Positions 44,768 to 53,548 of a stretch of 64,000 bases of DNA are shown piece by piece. Every line of letters starts with the position of its first letter. The stretch's first letter is position 1. This DNA is from Bin75 sp965223955 (GTDB lineage: Bacteria; Nitrospirota; Nitrospiria; Nitrospirales; UBA8639). The DNA is taken from assembly GCA_965223955.1 (NCBI GenBank), contig OZ245029.1, positions 372,001-436,000 of the forward strand, given 5' to 3'. The notes beneath the pieces are model-generated. The model was not told where the DNA came from and did no database searches. It was given only the letters and a program-made list of their open reading frames with translations. Made by a program: the position numbers and the translations under genes.

Positions 44768-45004
44768 TCATTCAGTGACCTGTCCTGTCTTAAATTGCTC
44801 GATTGATTGAGCCAGATGAGCAACATTGGCCGGTGATCTCAGTAAATGGACGGTTTCCATCAAGCTGTTGTAATAATCCATGGACATGACAACGGCATTT
44901 TTTGCACCCCGACGTGTGATGACCGTACAGTCAGCATCATTCACAACCCCATCGAGCACTGATTTCAGACAATTCCTGGCTTCGGTAAACGAGACAATGC
45001 GCAT
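44768..45004 (-). CDS. YefM/Phd-type antitoxin
   Basis: 78 residues from the ATG at 45004, with GAGGGTTAAG upstream. RIVSFTEARNCLKSVLDGV, VITRRGAKNAVVMSMDYYNS and the C-terminal ETVHLLRSPANVAHLAQSIE are the YefM family pattern. Its toxin yoeB is reduced to a stub downstream, so this is likely an orphan antitoxin that may still cross-regulate. Confidence 0.87.
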   Translation of the reverse strand: MRIVSFTEARNCLKSVLDGVVNDADCTVITRRGAKNAVVMSMDYYNSLMETVHLLRSPANVAHLAQSIEQFKTGQVTE

Positions 45005-45236
45005 CTTAACCCTCATCCTCATTTGAAAATGTACAAAAGCTGACTCATGTTGGCAACGTGTAGGGGCCGGCCCCTGTGCCGGCCCTTTGAATTTCAGAGG
45101 ATCGAATCGGATGCTGGATGGCGTCGATGAGTGCGAGGGTTTGGGCTGTATTATCGGAGTGGAACATCGTTGCCCATGTACTCCGTGACATCCAGCGGCT
45201 TTTTGCTTTATGTGATCCGGTTACGGCTCAAGACGA

Positions 45237-46001
45237 TTACTTACCAAGTAATTCCTGCAACAACTCCTTCCCCATCTTGCCGAGGGATTTGCCGAGTTGC
45301 TCGACACCCTGGGGCAGGAGGATTCCCGATTTCATGACGGCCTTGATTATCGCACCATAGATCTCGTCGAAAATGACGGCTGACGCTTGCGAGAACGTGG
45401 TGCCGCCGGATGGGTTGCCGATATCACGCAATTCGAGATCAGGTAACGGCAACTGAGTGACTTCGTTTTGTCCACCGATGAAGCTCACGTTGATGATCGC
45501 GTCTTTGACCATCACTTTTTTAATGTGAATGGTTTTTTCGGTGGCATCTCCTTCCTCGTGCTTTTCACCTTTTTCTCGACCGTTGCCACCGGAGCGAATA
45601 TTGCGCTTGACGTTCTCTTGAATCATGCCGAGGTTGCTGCCCTGTAAGGACCATTCGAAGGTCATGGCCGGTGCGACGATCAGCACTTCTTCGACAATCA
45701 CGGTATCCGTCAACAGAGAGTTCCGATCGACATGCACTCGGATATCCGGGAAGGATACGGCAGAGGCGGTCTCATACCCTTCAGGGTTATTGATGACGAG
45801 TTGGGTCAACCCGGCTCGCATGTTCTTGCCGGACAGCAGCGCAATATCCACGTCCTCCAGCGTCACCGGCACGCCCAATATTTTGGGGGCCATGGTCTCG
45901 ATCCCGCCTTTGACCAGGGCATTCAACGACAGGCCGACCAACACCACGGCCACGATCCCAACGACTCCAATGAGCACAAGAAATCTTATAAACACTTTCA
46001 T
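45237..46001 (-). CDS. AsmA/DUF748-like membrane-anchored protein
   Basis: 254 residues from the ATG at 46001. One N-terminal membrane helix (FLVLIGVVGIVAVVLVGLSL) is followed by beta-rich sequence, LGVPVTLEDVDIALLSGKN, VIVEEVLIVAPAMTFEW and VKDAIINVSFIGG, as in the AsmA/DUF748 superfamily. These proteins bridge or organise the envelope. A charged low-complexity segment lies near residue 145. It probably faces the periplasm. Function is not further defined. Confidence 0.72.
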   Translation of the reverse strand: MKVFIRFLVLIGVVGIVAVVLVGLSLNALVKGGIETMAPKILGVPVTLEDVDIALLSGKNMRAGLTQLVINNPEGYETASAVSFPDIRVHVDRNSLLTDTVIVEEVLIVAPAMTFEWSLQGSNLGMIQENVKRNIRSGGNGREKGEKHEEGDATEKTIHIKKVMVKDAIINVSFIGGQNEVTQLPLPDLELRDIGNPSGGTTFSQASAVIFDEIYGAIIKAVMKSGILLPQGVEQLGKSLGKMGKELLQELLGK

Positions 46002-46159
46002 CTGAATCTTGCCTTTCCGGCTCACGATTCAATCAGAAAAGCTGTGACAGGACCGGATGGATTTTGTGAACAGGAGGGGCATCCTCCAAGAAAATGTGAA
46101 AGACGGAACCCGCCTCCTGAACGACACCTGTTAGACGAATGGATTGTTTGATCCGCCTG

Positions 46160-46765
46160 CTACAGTTCTCGTCGGCCTTCGATGGATTTGGTCAGGGTCA
46201 CGTCGTCGGCGTATTCGATGTCCATGCCGACGGGAATGCCATAGGCAATGCGTGAGACCTTGACCCCGTAGGGCTTCAGGAGTTTCGTGAGGTAGATCGC
46301 CGTGGCCTCACCTTCGATGGTGGGGTTCGTCGCCACAATGACTTCTTGCACGCCACCGTCCCGGACGCGTCCTTCCAACTCCTTCGCGCGAATGTCGGAC
46401 GGCCCCACCCCGTCCAGCGGTGAGAGCGAGCCCATCAGGACGTGATACAAGCCTTTGTACCCGCGACTTTGATCGATCGCATATAAGGTGCTCGGTTCTT
46501 CCACGACCAGAATTTTGGTCCGATCCCGTTGCGGGTCCTGGCACACGTCGCACAACTCGCCTTCCGCAATATTGCGACATTGCACACAAAACGTCACAAA
46601 TTCTTTCACGTCTCGAATGGCATCGGCCAGGCGCAGGGCGTCTTCCTTGTCGACTTTCATCAGATGAAAGGCGAGTCGTTGCGAGGTCTTTTGCCCGATG
46701 CCGGGCAACCGCACAAACTCCTTGGCCAGCTTGGCCAACAAGCCTTGCTGCTGTTTCACACTCAT
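46160..46765 (-). CDS. recR: Recombination mediator protein RecR
   Basis: 201 residues from the ATG at 46765. An N-terminal HhH (RLPGIGQKTSQRLAFHLMK), a C4 zinc finger (FCVQCRNIAEGELCDVC), and a Toprim domain (LVVEEPSTLYAIDQSRGYKG) are present. It works with RecO/RecF in loading RecA. The open frame continues 52 codons upstream, but only through a low-complexity repeat; that extension is not real protein. It follows ybaB and dnaX, the usual order. Confidence 0.95.
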   Translation of the reverse strand: MSVKQQQGLLAKLAKEFVRLPGIGQKTSQRLAFHLMKVDKEDALRLADAIRDVKEFVTFCVQCRNIAEGELCDVCQDPQRDRTKILVVEEPSTLYAIDQSRGYKGLYHVLMGSLSPLDGVGPSDIRAKELEGRVRDGGVQEVIVATNPTIEGEATAIYLTKLLKPYGVKVSRIAYGIPVGMDIEYADDVTLTKSIEGRREL

Positions 46766-46925
46766 GATTGCATTTTTGATTTTTGATTTTTGATTTTTGA
46801 TTGTGGATTTTTGATTTGCCAATCCGCAATCCTCAATGCTGCATTTTTGATTTCTGATTTTTGATTGTGGATTTTTGATTCTCAAATCCACAATCCGCAA
46901 TCCGCAATCCTCAATGCACAATGCC
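46766..46925. repeat. AT-rich low-complexity tandem repeat between ybaB and recR
   Basis: Repeated GATTTTT units interrupted by TGTGGATTTTTGATT and CAATCCGCAATCC pieces. On the minus strand they read AATCAAAAATC. The block sits in a conserved operon and is unlike the GC-rich surroundings. Confidence 0.8.
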
Positions 46926-47249
46926 TTACAACCCGGGGATACCGAGCCCTCCGGTCAACCCCTTCACTTCTTCAGACATTAATTCTTTGGCCTTGCGTAA
47001 GGCTTCATTGGTGGCAGCCACAAGGAGGTCCTGCACCATGTCGGTATCCTCCGACTTCAGGACTTCGGGGTCGATCGCCACTTTGGTAATTTGCATCCCC
47101 CCATTGGCCGTCACCGTGACCATACCGCCCCCAGCCGACGCCTCGACGGTTTTCGCTGCTGCTTCTTCTTGAATTTTTCCCAGTTTCTCCTGCATGGCCT
47201 GGGCTTGTTTCAACAAATTCCCCATATTGCCGAAAGGATTCTTGGACAT
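46926..47249 (-). CDS. ybaB: YbaB/EbfC nucleoid-associated protein
   Basis: 107 residues: GNMGNLLKQAQAMQEKLGKI, then VEASAGGGMVTVTANGG, the conserved YbaB core, and a glycine-rich C-terminus. It binds DNA as a dimer. It begins two bases after the dnaX stop, in the standard dnaX-ybaB-recR operon. Confidence 0.94.
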   Translation of the reverse strand: MSKNPFGNMGNLLKQAQAMQEKLGKIQEEAAAKTVEASAGGGMVTVTANGGMQITKVAIDPEVLKSEDTDMVQDLLVAATNEALRKAKELMSEEVKGLTGGLGIPGL

Positions 47250-47251
47250 AC

Positions 47252-49114
47252 TTACGTCTCCTTCTTTCCCGTCACACGACTTGCTTTCACCACGTCTCCA
47301 CCAAACAATTCCATGGTGTGTTTCACCATGGGATTCGCTCGCGCCTGTTCCAGTAAGGCCTCGCCATCCTGTTTCTGCTGTTTGGCTCGCATCTGCTTGA
47401 TGGTGAGCCCGTCACCCGGCTCTTCGGTCAACTCGACCACGCGAAGGTGAATCGCCGCCCCGGTGACTTCCTGACAGATTTTTGCAATCAGTGCACGGTT
47501 CTCTTCTTTCTGGACTCTTGAACAGGCCACCGATGCGGTTTTGGGAAACCCCACGATGACTTGATTCCCTTCGATTTTCACCACCATCCCCATTTCCAAA
47601 AAGGTTCCAACGTTGGGGTAACGGCGAATCACGGATTCGACGACCCGCTGCCAGTCCTCTTGCCCAATAGCCGGCGGACTCCCCGGTGATGCCGGTCTCG
47701 GTTGCGGGGCAGAGACTCCGGGGCTCTGTTTCGTCTTGACCTCAGGCTGTGCGGGAGGAGGAGCACCCGCCACCTTTTTCGGCGTGAGGGGTTCTTTTTG
47801 CACGGGAGGGGATGGGCTGGCCCCCTGAACGGTCGCCGGGGGCCGTCCGGACGTTCCGGTGCGATTCTCGGATGATCTTACCGGTGACGGTGGTGCCCCG
47901 AACGCCGGCCCGCTTTTTTCAACCGGCGTTCTTGAAACGCCTGTCCTGAGCGTAGCCGAAGGAGATGGTTGTGGACCCCTTGCCGTTTCGGCTGCCTGCG
48001 GAACCTGCACACCGTGTTGCAGCAACCGCGCCGCACGGACGGCCGCCACTTCAAAGATAAAACGGGGATGCGCCGTTGACCGTAGGCGATCTTCGGCTTG
48101 GGCAAAGAGCTGAAAGACCTCTTGTAACTGCTCCACCGAAAACGACTTGGCTTCCACCAACAATTGTTTGACGTCTTCGTCGGGCAAATCCATCAGGCCT
48201 TGCGCTTGCTCGAATCCGGGCACCACTGACGCAATCATCAGGTGACGCATTCGCTCCACCACCGCCCCACAATAGGCCCGCAGGTCGTACCCGTGCTCAA
48301 CCACCTCTCCGACAAGGACGACGGCCGCGGCCGGGTCCTGGGTCACGACCGTGTTCACGATTCGACCCACCAGTTCGTCGGGAACGGCCCCGAGCATTTC
48401 GTCCACGTCCTGCTCGGTAATCGTTTTGCCACCGAACGCCACGGCCTGATCCAATAAACTGAGGGCGTCGCGCATACTGCCTTCACTCGCTCTGGCCATC
48501 GAGCCCAGGCTTCGTTCGCCGATCGTGACGTCAACGTGTTTCACGACTTCCTGGAGACGAGCGATGATCTCTCGCCGCGGAATCCGTCGAAAGTTGAAAT
48601 GTTGACAGCGGGACGTGATGGTGGGTGGAATCTTGTGGACTTCCGTCGTTGCAAAGATAAACACCGCATGCGGCGGGGGCTCTTCCAACGTCTTCAACAG
48701 CGCGTTAAACGCCGAATTGGAGAGCATATGCACTTCGTCGATGATGTAGATTCGATAGGTGCCCCGGAAGGGGGAAAATTTGACGTTTTCGCGAAGCTCC
48801 CGGACGTCGTCCACCCCGGTATTCGAGGCTCCGTCGATCTCAATGACGTCCACCGAGTTGCCACGAGCAATTTCCAGACAACTCTCGCACTGCCCGCAAG
48901 GTTCCGGGGTCGGACCCTTTTCGCAATTCAGCGCCTTGGCCAGAATGCGGGCGGCCGTGGTCTTTCCCACTCCGCGCATTCCGGAAAAGAGATAGGCATG
49001 GGCCACCTGTTGCCGAAGAATGGCGTTCCGCAGCGTTTGGACGACGTGCGGCTGCCCGATCAACTCTTCAAACGTGCCCGGACGAAATTTTCTGGCGGAA
49101 ACCTGGTATTCCAT
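47252..49114 (-). CDS. dnaX: DNA polymerase III subunits gamma/tau
   Basis: 620 residues from the ATG at 49114. The clamp-loader ATPase is complete: FSGMRGVGKTTAARILAKAL, the zinc finger CEKGPTPEPCGQCESC, and IIDEVHMLSNSAFNALLKTL. Residues about 370-500 form a Pro-rich linker. Within it, near residue 385, the frame runs through a dispersed repeat (complement of CTGTCCTGAGCGTAGCCGAA), giving SATLRTGVSR. The C-terminal tau-like domain follows. The pattern suggests repeat invasion of a tolerant linker. Confidence 0.95.
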   Translation of the reverse strand: MEYQVSARKFRPGTFEELIGQPHVVQTLRNAILRQQVAHAYLFSGMRGVGKTTAARILAKALNCEKGPTPEPCGQCESCLEIARGNSVDVIEIDGASNTGVDDVRELRENVKFSPFRGTYRIYIIDEVHMLSNSAFNALLKTLEEPPPHAVFIFATTEVHKIPPTITSRCQHFNFRRIPRREIIARLQEVVKHVDVTIGERSLGSMARASEGSMRDALSLLDQAVAFGGKTITEQDVDEMLGAVPDELVGRIVNTVVTQDPAAAVVLVGEVVEHGYDLRAYCGAVVERMRHLMIASVVPGFEQAQGLMDLPDEDVKQLLVEAKSFSVEQLQEVFQLFAQAEDRLRSTAHPRFIFEVAAVRAARLLQHGVQVPQAAETARGPQPSPSATLRTGVSRTPVEKSGPAFGAPPSPVRSSENRTGTSGRPPATVQGASPSPPVQKEPLTPKKVAGAPPPAQPEVKTKQSPGVSAPQPRPASPGSPPAIGQEDWQRVVESVIRRYPNVGTFLEMGMVVKIEGNQVIVGFPKTASVACSRVQKEENRALIAKICQEVTGAAIHLRVVELTEEPGDGLTIKQMRAKQQKQDGEALLEQARANPMVKHTMELFGGDVVKASRVTGKKET

Positions 49115-49193
49115 CACTCGTCCTGCGTCATGCGCCTTATCCCTTGCTTCACTGTCACGTGGTCACTTTTCACGCATGATGATCGTCAAAACC

Positions 49194-49294
49194 GGGGCCG
49201 GGTGATCCTGTAGCACACAGACTCGCCTGCTTACCGTTGCTTCCTTCCGGACCTGGCGGGGTTCACAAGATTCCGCTGCACAGGGCCCAGCCCC
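49194..49294 (-). ncRNA. ffs: Signal recognition particle 4.5S RNA
   Basis: Minus strand begins GGGGCTGGGCCCTGTGCAGC and contains the tetraloop region GTCCGGAAGGAAGCAACGG and the asymmetric loop CAGG/AAGC typical of bacterial SRP RNA. The ends pair (GGGGCTGGG with CCCGGCCCC). It lies directly upstream of dnaX on the same strand. Confidence 0.94.
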
Positions 49295-49421
49295 TTTCCA
49301 CAGTCATGAGAGTAAAATGGAGACGAAGCACGCCGAGTCTCGTCCCCGTATCCGTCCTTTCAAAGGAGAGAAGAACGCGCGGCAGCTTTTCCTCCCCTTT
49401 CATGCGCTTAACACGCGTTTT

Positions 49422-49751
49422 TCAGCATGAACCCTGCTCATTCATCTCCATCATCTGAGAAACACGTATTGTCCCGCCATTTTCCAAAAACGGATCCGAT
49501 TGAGCTATTTCAACGGCCGCCACCATGCTTTCTGCCTTCACAACGGCAAATCCCTTCATCGAATTTGGATCATGATCATCTTCGACACGACTCGATGTGA
49601 CAATTTTTGAAACGGGTAACGGCGTTCCCGGATTCACAATCGTTTCACCAAGGCCTTTTACCCAAGCATTCCATTTTTCCATTTGAGCCATTCCTTCTTC
49701 TTGTGAAGCGGGCTTGTTTCCTCCGTAATAAGCAATCATAAAATTTGGCAT
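49422..49751 (-). CDS. YciI family protein
   Basis: 109 residues: MPNFMIAYYGGNKPASQEEG, MEKWNAWVKGLGE and KGFAVVKAESMVAAVEIAQS fit the YCII ferredoxin-like fold with the conserved His replaced by less typical residues. The family is associated with small-molecule or stress roles and has no firm reaction here. Probably cytosolic and monocistronic. Confidence 0.75.
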   Translation of the reverse strand: MPNFMIAYYGGNKPASQEEGMAQMEKWNAWVKGLGETIVNPGTPLPVSKIVTSSRVEDDHDPNSMKGFAVVKAESMVAAVEIAQSDPFLENGGTIRVSQMMEMNEQGSC

Positions 49752-49848
49752 TTTTCTCCAATGTATCGCGCCTCCGCTACGCTCCGGTCACCCCATGAAG
49801 GGGGCACACCCCCTTCAGAACCCCCGGTTCGAACCCCACCGCTCGTTG

Positions 49849-49940
<92 letters not shown>

Positions 49941-50129
49941 ATTGCAGGGATTACGGCAAAGTCTGCCATCTTAGCATGGGTCCTTCGGAGCAACAAGACA
50001 ACCCGTTGGGGAGTTCGGATCTCGTTGACGCGAACATCGCTTCCGTTCCTCAGGACATAGTGTGTTTGTCCTCTCCCTTCCCCTCACCCCGGCCCTCTCC
50101 CTCAAGCGGGGGAGAGGGAGTCGAATGAC

Positions 50130-50945
50130 TCAGGTCCCCAATGACTGGCGTCGTTGAAATAATCGTTGTCGTCGGGACGATCCCGTCAGCGCCTTATAGA
50201 GATGGCCGCGAAACAGCATCATCAGTACCGCCCCGACAGGCGTCAGAAAAAGAACCAGGATCAGGGCCATCGAGGAAGAAAGCCCGAGATATTGGAACCA
50301 CTGACTCAATACGGCAAAGGGCAATCCCAACAATTGAAAAAAGTCCAACCCGATCAGTCGACCGCTTCGGCTCGAAATCGAAAAGAAAAAAGACACCCCA
50401 AAAGGCGCGAAGACCACGGCAAGGGGCAAAAACCATTCAACCCAATTTTCCAGGACAAATTCGTAACTGTCTTTGAGGATTTCAAGTGAGGCACCCGAAC
50501 GCCCCTGGTAAATCAGTTCAGGGACGGGGTTGAGCAAAATAAATAACAGCAGAAAGACGGCCGAGACAATCGCCGGCCCATAGGGATTGGCTTGCATGCC
50601 GAGTTCGAGAATTTGCAAGGGCACCCATACGATAAAGCCAACGGTGATCACATCCCAAAAATAGCTGCCTGCCACGTCCCACAGATTGCGCCAGACCATT
50701 GGCCGTGCGCCCACCACGGCGTGTTCGAGTAAGCCCAGAAAGACACCAACCACAAAGGCATTGGCCACGCCGAGTAATAAGCCTCCGAGCATGCCGAAGG
50801 CCATGGCCACCCCGGTCACCACGTACATGAGAACGGCCAGGATCATGACCGCCGGCACGAGCAACCAGTTTCCGGTCAACGACCGCCACGTCGCGAGCAA
50901 CGCGTGACGATAGAGTTGAAAAGTCGCTGGGACGAACTCCGACAT
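50130..50945 (-). CDS. Polytopic membrane protein of unknown function
   Basis: 271 residues with about six hydrophobic helices (for example LLVPAVMILAVLMYVVTGVA, GPAIVSAVFLLLFILLNPVP, GLSSSMALILVLFLTPVGAV) and a basic C-terminal tail RRQRLFQRRQS. I do not recognise the family with certainty; it resembles small integral membrane proteins of the DUF975/EI24 kind only in general shape. It lies between tRNA-Ser and a small hypothetical gene. Confidence 0.7.
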   Translation of the reverse strand: MSEFVPATFQLYRHALLATWRSLTGNWLLVPAVMILAVLMYVVTGVAMAFGMLGGLLLGVANAFVVGVFLGLLEHAVVGARPMVWRNLWDVAGSYFWDVITVGFIVWVPLQILELGMQANPYGPAIVSAVFLLLFILLNPVPELIYQGRSGASLEILKDSYEFVLENWVEWFLPLAVVFAPFGVSFFFSISSRSGRLIGLDFFQLLGLPFAVLSQWFQYLGLSSSMALILVLFLTPVGAVLMMLFRGHLYKALTGSSRRQRLFQRRQSLGT

Positions 50946-50978
50946 GCGTCGTCGTGGTCAAAGGGATGTGGAAAACGA

Positions 50979-51230
50979 TTAGCCTGACGATTTCTGCTTG
51001 AGGGCCAGAATGTCTTGTTGTTGCCGGTCCCGTTCCTGTTCGATCTTCTTTAACCGGTTGGGCCGGTCAAGGGTCCACCATTTCACGCGATCTTTAAACG
51101 AAACCATTTTGGGCGACACGCTTTTGAGTGTCTCCTCCTGAAAATGAAACCCTTTGTGCGTCTCGCGCGTTTGGATGAATTGCTCGTAAATATTCAGGTA
51201 CAGTTTTTTGAGGTCCATCCTGAGCACCAT
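50979..51230 (-). CDS. Small protein with C-terminal coiled coil (83 aa)
   Basis: The start may be 51230 or the ATG at 51218 (MDLKKLYLNIYEQFIQ). The C-terminus RLKKIEQERDRQQQDILALK is strongly helical and charged. No family is recognised. It precedes the membrane protein gene by 33 bases on the same strand, so the two may function together. Confidence 0.65.
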   Translation of the reverse strand: MVLRMDLKKLYLNIYEQFIQTRETHKGFHFQEETLKSVSPKMVSFKDRVKWWTLDRPNRLKKIEQERDRQQQDILALKQKSSG

Positions 51231-51428
51231 AGCCTACGGCATTGGATTCTGGCAAGAACCCGTTGCATGGAAGGTCTCGGATCGTCCACTCAGCTTTCAG
51301 GAAGCGGGCCGGGCGTTGACACCCTACGCACCGTATGAGTAAATAGAAAAAACGGCTAAGCCTGTTGCCTTTTGGGCTCCAGCCGTACCGTTTCGAATGA
51401 TCCTCAGAAAAGGAATAGATTCTTAGAC

Positions 51429-51511
51429 GCGAGAGTGGCGGAACTGGCAGACGCGCGAGATTTAGGATCTCGTGGGAGACCGTGGGGGTTCAAGTCCCCC
51501 CTCTCGCACCA
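51429..51511 (+). tRNA. tRNA-Leu (anticodon TAG)
   Basis: GCGAGAGTGGCGGAACTGGC begins an 83-base class II tRNA. The anticodon loop is TTTAGGA within GAGAT...ATCTC. The T-arm is GGGGGTTCAAGTCCCCC, and CCA is encoded. It lies 35 bases before tig, an arrangement that suggests shared transcription. Confidence 0.96.
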
Positions 51512-51546
51512 CTCACCGCCATCTTTCATCAAAGAACGATCTCACC

Positions 51547-52872
51547 ATGAAATTAGAAGTTACAGAATTAGGGCCGGTTAAACGTGCGATTAAAATTGAA
51601 GTGCCGGAAGACGTCGTCAACCAGGAATTTGACCGGGTGTATACCGACATGAAACGCCAGGTGCGGGTCCCGGGCTTCCGGCCCGGTAAGGCGCCGGTCG
51701 CCATGTTGGAAAAACGCTACGCGAAGGCCGCCGAACAGGATGTCATTCAGCGCTTGGTCCCAACCTATTACCAGAAGGCGATTCAAGAAGCCGGCGTGAC
51801 CCCCGTTCTCGTTGAAATTCCTTTTTTGGAGCGATTGAAAGTCACCCGCAACGCTTCGCTTACCTTCACCGCCACCGTTGAAATCAAGCCTTCTATTGAT
51901 TTACATGATTATCGTCCACCCAATCCGATTTCCTTGAAGCCCGATTCCCGGACCATTGCCGATCAGGACGTGGAGACGACCCTGGAACGATTTCGAGAGC
52001 AACAGTCCAGGCTTGATGCGGCCCCTTCCGACACCCTCCTGGCTGAGGGCCTGTATGCGGTCGTGACGCTTGAAGGCTTTTTGGATGGCGAGCCGGTGGA
52101 AGGATCGAAAAAGGAAGGCCTGCTCCACAAAGTGGGGTCCCAGGAACCCGTGCTGGGTCTCACCATCGACGAGGTGCTGGTGGGGAAAAAGGAAGGAGAG
52201 CACGCGGAGATTCGCCAGGAATATTCCGCCACGCATCCGGATGCCCGTCTGGCCGGCAAAGTCGTCACGTTTCACGTCTCAATCCTGGGGGTGAAGAAAA
52301 AAACTCTCCCGGAATTAGATGATGAATTTGCCAAAGATTGCGGGGCCTATGACACCCTCGAGGCGCTCAAAGACAAGATTCGATCCGAATTGGAATCGGT
52401 ACTCAAACGGAGCATGGAAGAAGGCTATAAGGATCAAATTCTTGAGCGCCTTTTGACAATGCATCATTTTGATCTCCCTGAAACCCTGATCGAACGTGAA
52501 ATTCGCACGATGGTTCGACAACGCCTCATGGAAGAGCAACAGAAAAAGGATGGCAAGCTCTCGATGCATGATCAGATCCACATGGAAGAGGAGGCGAAAC
52601 GCATCCAACAGGAGGTCGCTCCGGGGGCGCAAAAACGCGTTAAGCTCGGGTTGGTGTTGGAAGCCATTGCGGACAAGGAAGGGATCTCCGTGAGTGAGCA
52701 GGACATTCAGGAGGAATTCTCCAAACTCGCCCGTGGCCTTCAAGTCCCGCTGGGAGAGATTCAAAAGATGGTGGAATCGGGAGGGCAAAGTTCACGTCAG
52801 GAGTTTGAGGATCGCATCCGTGCCGAAAAAGCGCTTCAATTGGTCTACCAATATGCGGTGATTCAAGGGTAA
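51547..52872 (+). CDS. tig: Trigger factor
   Basis: 441 residues from the ATG at 51547; the open frame upstream overlaps the tRNA. The ribosome-docking motif is GFRPGKAPVAML near residue 45. The FKBP-type domain follows (VTLEGFLDGEPVEGS; EYSATHPDARLAGKVVTFHV), then the helical C-terminal chaperone domain. It folds nascent chains at the ribosome exit. It heads the conserved tig-clpP-clpX group. Confidence 0.95.
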   Translation: MKLEVTELGPVKRAIKIEVPEDVVNQEFDRVYTDMKRQVRVPGFRPGKAPVAMLEKRYAKAAEQDVIQRLVPTYYQKAIQEAGVTPVLVEIPFLERLKVTRNASLTFTATVEIKPSIDLHDYRPPNPISLKPDSRTIADQDVETTLERFREQQSRLDAAPSDTLLAEGLYAVVTLEGFLDGEPVEGSKKEGLLHKVGSQEPVLGLTIDEVLVGKKEGEHAEIRQEYSATHPDARLAGKVVTFHVSILGVKKKTLPELDDEFAKDCGAYDTLEALKDKIRSELESVLKRSMEEGYKDQILERLLTMHHFDLPETLIEREIRTMVRQRLMEEQQKKDGKLSMHDQIHMEEEAKRIQQEVAPGAQKRVKLGLVLEAIADKEGISVSEQDIQEEFSKLARGLQVPLGEIQKMVESGGQSSRQEFEDRIRAEKALQLVYQYAVIQG

Positions 52873-52913
52873 GGCTCTCCGACAACCATTTTTGTACAGA
52901 AAGGTAGAACCGT

Positions 52914-53525
52914 ATGTTAATTCCAATGGTTATTGAGAGTACGAACCGGGGTGAACGGGCGTATGATATTTACTCCCGCCTGTTAAAAGATCGCATTATC
53001 TTTCTTGGCGCGCCCATCGACGACATATTCTCAAACGTCATCATTGCGCAATTACTGTTCCTGGAGGCGGACGATCCGGAAAAAGACATCAACCTCTATA
53101 TTAATTCTCCGGGCGGGAGCGTCACCGCGGGCCTCGGCATTTACGACACCATGCAATACGTGAAACCACCGATTACGACGATTTGTTTAGGTCAAGCGGC
53201 CAGCATGGGCGCCCTTCTCCTGGCCGCCGGCACCACGGGCAAACGCTATGCCCTTCCCAACGCCCGGGTGATGATTCATCAACCGATGGGAGGCTTTCAG
53301 GGACAGGCGACGGAGATCGATATTCACGCACGTGAGATTCTGAAAATTCGCGATCGACTCAACGAGATCCTTTCGCAACATACGGGTCAGGGGTTAGAGA
53401 AAATCAGCCAGGATACCGAGCGAGATTATTTCATGTCGGGCACGGAAGCCAAAGACTATGGCCTCATCGATGAAGTCATTCTCAGGGCGCCGAAAAAGGA
53501 ACAGGCCGGCTCGAACGGCGCCTAG
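52914..53525 (+). CDS. clpP: ATP-dependent Clp protease proteolytic subunit
   Basis: 203 residues, preceded by GAAAGGTAGAA. Catalytic Ser in GQAASMGALLLAAG, His in NARVMIHQPMGGFQ, and Asp in the YGLIDEV region give the serine protease triad. Forms the 14-subunit chamber used by ClpX. Cotranscribed with tig and clpX. Confidence 0.97.
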   Translation: MLIPMVIESTNRGERAYDIYSRLLKDRIIFLGAPIDDIFSNVIIAQLLFLEADDPEKDINLYINSPGGSVTAGLGIYDTMQYVKPPITTICLGQAASMGALLLAAGTTGKRYALPNARVMIHQPMGGFQGQATEIDIHAREILKIRDRLNEILSQHTGQGLEKISQDTERDYFMSGTEAKDYGLIDEVILRAPKKEQAGSNGA

Positions 53526-53548
53526 CCCCTGAACACCTGACCACCCCC

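Noticed and set aside
46766..46921. 52-codon N-terminal extension of RecR
   Set aside because: It is encoded only by the low-complexity repeat, and RecR proteins begin at the HhH region after MSVKQQQ.
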